This document shows, one piece after another, positions 61,756 through 64,000 of a stretch of DNA of 64,000 bases. Position 1 is the first letter of the stretch. Each line of letters opens with the position of its first letter. Both the position numbers and the translations under genes were made by a program. A model generated the notes under the pieces. The model was not told the origin of the DNA, did no database searches, and was given only the letters and a program-made list of their open reading frames with translations. Source of the stretch: DASZBX01 sp035943635 (lineage in GTDB: Bacteria; Actinomycetota; Actinomycetes; Streptomycetales; Catenulisporaceae); contig DASZBX010000148.1 in the NCBI GenBank assembly GCA_035943635.1, positions 62,001 through 126,000 on the forward strand. The letters are read 5' to 3'.

Positions 61756-61860
61756 CTGCTCGCCGGACTGGCGGCGAGCCCGTAACGTAGGGGGACCACC
61801 GGTCGCGTGCGGCCGACCGTTCGCCGATCCGCCGCAGCGCTGAAGGAGGCGACTGGACCG

Positions 61861-63300
61861 ATGACCGCCTTCGACCTTCCCGGCGCCTCCCCCGAACCGC
61901 CGCCCGAGGACCCGTACCGGGACGGCGGTTTCGGCCCGGCGGACTACGGCACCGAGTCCGCCGCGGCCGGCCGGTACGAGCGGATGCCCCCGCAGGACCT
62001 GGCCGCCGAACAGGGCGTGCTCGGCGGCATGCTGCTGTCCAAGGACGCGATCGCGGACGTGATCGACGCGATCAAGGGCCGGGACTTCTACAAGCCGGCC
62101 CACGAACTGATCTACGACTCGATCCTGGACCTGTACGGCCGCGGCGAACCGGCCGACGCGGTCACCGTGGCCGACCAGCTGAACAAGCACGGCGACCTGG
62201 CCCGGATCGGCGGCGCGGCGTACCTGCACACGCTGATGTCCTCGGTCCCGACCGCCGCGAACGCCGGCTACTACGCGATCATCGTGCGCGAACGCGCGAT
62301 CCTGCGCCGCCTGGTCGAAGCCGGCACTCGGATCACCCAGATGGGGTACTCCACCGACGGCGCCGACCTGGACGAGATCGTCAACCGGGCCCAGCAGGAG
62401 ATCTACGGCGTCACCGAGCAGCGGGCCAGCGAGGACTTCGCCCCGCTGTCGGACATCATGGAAGGCGCGCTGGACGAGATCGAGTCGATCTCCAACCGCT
62501 CCGGCCAGATGACCGGCGTGCCCACCGGCTTCGCCGACCTCGACGCGCTCACCCAGGGCCTGCACCCCGGACAGATGATCATCATCGCGGCCCGTCCCGC
62601 CATCGGCAAATCGACCCTCGGGCTGGACCTGGCCCGCTCCTGCTCGATCCGCAACGGCCTGGCCAGTGTGATCTTCTCCCTGGAGATGAGCCGGAACGAG
62701 ATCACCATGCGCCTGCTGTCCGCCGAGGCGAGGGTGGCGCTGCACCACATGCGCGCGGGCACGATGACCGACGACGACTGGGCCAAGATGGCCCGCCGGA
62801 TGGGCGAGGTCTCCGCGGCCCCGATGTTCATCGACGACTCGCCGAACATGTCGATGATGGAGATCCGGGCCAAGTGCCGCCGGCTCAAACAGCGCCACGA
62901 CCTGCGCCTGGTGATCATCGACTATATGCAGCTGATGTCCCACGGCGGCTCCCGCCGGGCCGAGAACCGCCAGCAGGAGGTGTCCGAGCTGTCCCGGTCG
63001 CTCAAGCTGCTGGCCAAGGAGATCGAGGTACCGGTGATCGCGATCTCGCAGCTGAACCGTGGCCCCGAGCAGCGCACCGACAAGAAGCCGATGATGTCCG
63101 ACCTGCGTGAGTCCGGCTCGCTGGAGCAGGACGCCGACGTCGTCATTCTGCTGCACCGCGAGGACGCGTACGAACGCGAGTCTCCGCGGGCGGGCGAGGC
63201 CGACTTGATCGTGGCGAAGCACCGTAACGGTCCGACCGCGACCATCACGGTCGCGTTCCAGGGGCACTACTCCCGGTTCGTGGATATGGCGCAGAGCTGA
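61861..63300 (+). CDS. dnaB: replicative DNA helicase
   Basis: 479 residues. An N-terminal helical domain (about 40–150, MPPQDLAAEQGVLGGMLLSK, the DnaG-interacting part), a linker helix, and the RecA-like motor: ARPAIGKSTLGLDLARS (Walker A, K250), IFSLEMSRNEITMRLLSAEA, LRLVIIDYMQLM (Walker B) and a C-terminal ESGSLEQDADVVILLHRE with the arginine-finger region. No intein is present, unlike in many mycobacteria. ATG 61861 follows AAGGAGG with 12-nt spacing. Confidence 0.98.
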   Translation: MTAFDLPGASPEPPPEDPYRDGGFGPADYGTESAAAGRYERMPPQDLAAEQGVLGGMLLSKDAIADVIDAIKGRDFYKPAHELIYDSILDLYGRGEPADAVTVADQLNKHGDLARIGGAAYLHTLMSSVPTAANAGYYAIIVRERAILRRLVEAGTRITQMGYSTDGADLDEIVNRAQQEIYGVTEQRASEDFAPLSDIMEGALDEIESISNRSGQMTGVPTGFADLDALTQGLHPGQMIIIAARPAIGKSTLGLDLARSCSIRNGLASVIFSLEMSRNEITMRLLSAEARVALHHMRAGTMTDDDWAKMARRMGEVSAAPMFIDDSPNMSMMEIRAKCRRLKQRHDLRLVIIDYMQLMSHGGSRRAENRQQEVSELSRSLKLLAKEIEVPVIAISQLNRGPEQRTDKKPMMSDLRESGSLEQDADVVILLHREDAYERESPRAGEADLIVAKHRNGPTATITVAFQGHYSRFVDMAQS

Positions 63301-63467
63301 GGGGTAACCGGTTCCTGTCGGCGAGGCTCAGCTCATCGGCCTGGAGCTGACTGCGGCCGGCTTCCCACCTGGGTCGTAGACCTCCACCCGAGGTGGCAGG
63401 CGCGGGCGGAACAGGGTTCATCCCGCGGCCCGAGGACTTCCCGGGAGGGGATTTCTAGGCTTGCGGT

Positions 63468-63494
63468 ATGCGAATTCAGCGAGCGATTCCATGA
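63468..63494 (+). CDS. 8-codon leaderless upstream ORF overlapping the ABC ATPase start
   Basis: ATG 63468 is preceded by TAGGCT (63456–63461) ending 6 nt upstream, the same leaderless signature as the neighbouring genes. It encodes MRIQRAIP and stops at TGA 63492–63494, which overlaps the ABC gene ATG (63491–63493) as ATGA. Probably a coupling or leader peptide. Confidence 0.55.
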   Translation: MRIQRAIP

Positions 63495-64000
63495 TCGAGG
63501 CACGTGGTCTGACCAAGGTGTACGGCGACCGGGCCGCCGTCAGTGACCTGAGTTTCACCGTCCGGCCGGGGATCGTGACCGGCTTCCTGGGGCCCAACGG
63601 CGCGGGCAAGTCGACGACGATGCGGCTCGTTCTCGGCCTGGACGCGCCCACTGCGGGCGAGGCGCTGGTCAACGGCCGCCGCTACGCCGAGCATCCGGCG
63701 CCGTTAAACGAGGTCGGCGCGCTGCTCGAGGCGCGGGCCGTGCACACCGGGCGTTCGGCCCGGAACCACCTGTTGGCGCTGGCCGCGACGCACGCCATCG
63801 GTGCCAAGCGGGTGGACCGGGTGCTGGACCTGGTCGGGTTGAGCGATGTGGCCGGGCGGCGGGCGGGTGCGTTCTCGCTGGGCATGGGACAGCGGCTGGG
63901 GATCGCGGCAGCGCTGCTGGGCGATCCCGGCACTCTGATCCTGGACGAGCCGATCAACGGCCTGGACCCCGAGGGCGTGCGCTGGGTCCGCACCCTGCTC
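63491..64000 (+). CDS. ABC transporter ATP-binding protein, 3'-truncated by the window edge
   Basis: First 170 residues of a drug/lantibiotic-type ABC ATPase. Walker A GPNGAGKST (34–42), Q-loop region LLEARAVHTGRSARNHL, signature FSLGMGQRLGIAAAL (SLGMGQ, 129–134) and Walker B TLILDEPINGLDPEG. The N-terminus MIEARGLTKVYGDRAAVSDL and the FSLGMGQR signature fit the exporter class with a separate permease, presumably encoded just beyond the window. The ATG lacks a strong ribosome-binding site and overlaps the stop of a short upstream ORF. Confidence 0.92.
   Translation, partial: MIEARGLTKVYGDRAAVSDLSFTVRPGIVTGFLGPNGAGKSTTMRLVLGLDAPTAGEALVNGRRYAEHPAPLNEVGALLEARAVHTGRSARNHLLALAATHAIGAKRVDRVLDLVGLSDVAGRRAGAFSLGMGQRLGIAAALLGDPGTLILDEPINGLDPEGVRWVRTLL

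Larger units (their letters stand above)
61288..61860. promoter_or_regulatory. rplI–dnaB intergenic region: terminator, DnaA boxes, dnaB promoter
   Basis: 573 bp without a gene. In order: a GC-rich stretch; the rplI-operon terminator (61511–61561); a DnaA box cluster (61572–61755); a perfect 8-bp inverted repeat GCTCGCCG / CGGCGAGC (61758–61779); a −10-like TAACGT (61783–61788); and the dnaB ribosome-binding site AAGGAGG (61842–61848). Confidence 0.8.

Overview
The window is high-GC DNA from an actinomycete. Three things point there: GTG starts and near-universal G/C third codon positions; a bacterial proteasome activator (Bpa), found in proteasome-bearing actinobacteria; and gene order. The block ino1–padR–class A PBP–GT87–(alaR-like/femX-like/nfo)–rpsF–ssb–rpsR–rplI–dnaB matches, from memory, the origin-proximal ino1–PadR–ponA1–rpsF–ssb–rpsR–rplI–dnaB block of mycobacteria and streptomycetes. 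I cannot name the genus from sequence alone; a Streptomyces/Catenulispora-like organism is plausible.

Layout. 1–6.4 kb: end of an acyl-CoA dehydrogenase, a metallophosphoesterase, a YidC paralogue, an M18 aminopeptidase and a small HTH-type protein. 6.4–14.2 kb: an NHL/thioredoxin protein, then a minus-strand bkdA–bkdB–bkdC operon (branched-chain 2-oxoacid dehydrogenase E1a, E1b, E2) overlapping a carbon-nitrogen hydrolase gene, and a hisC-type aminotransferase. 14.2–23 kb: NERD protein, phosphatase, DUF262/DUF1524 protein, a GH63-like glucosidase and thiC behind a TPP riboswitch. 23–34.9 kb: MarR with a histone-H1-like tail, small membrane proteins, fructosamine kinase-like protein, a zinc-ribbon/peptidoglycan-binding protein, a J-domain protein, pheA (with a tiny overlapping ORF), SCO1, an anti-sigma-type kinase, an orphan Phd-type antitoxin, mobA, bpa and a phosphotransferase. 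34.9–45.4 kb: serS, rhodanese, two glycosyltransferases, TetR, HATPase, GDPD, and a lipoprotein–sigma–anti-sigma-like operon. 45.4–47.9 kb: the most accessory stretch, with an AraC regulator, a wrecked darTG toxin–antitoxin locus and tRNA-Ser(TGA). 47.9–64 kb: the conserved ino1-to-dnaB block and the start of an ABC ATPase gene.

The most noteworthy signals not explained by ordinary gene calling are these. (i) A darT/darG remnant in which the start of the ADP-ribosyltransferase toxin is fused to the end of its antitoxin, with two compensating frameshifts and an in-frame stop. (ii) A cluster of DnaA boxes, four of them in the same orientation at exact 11-bp spacing, directly upstream of the probable dnaB promoter. 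(iii) A recurrent leaderless start signature, TANNNT followed 6–8 nt later by ATG/GTG, that fixes the start of about sixteen genes. (iv) Two tiny ORFs with ATGA overlaps: one after pheA and a leaderless 8-codon one before the ABC ATPase gene.

No CRISPR array, insertion sequence, prophage or rRNA gene was seen. The bulk of the window is vertically inherited core genome with short-range operons often joined by ATGA/TAATG overlaps.
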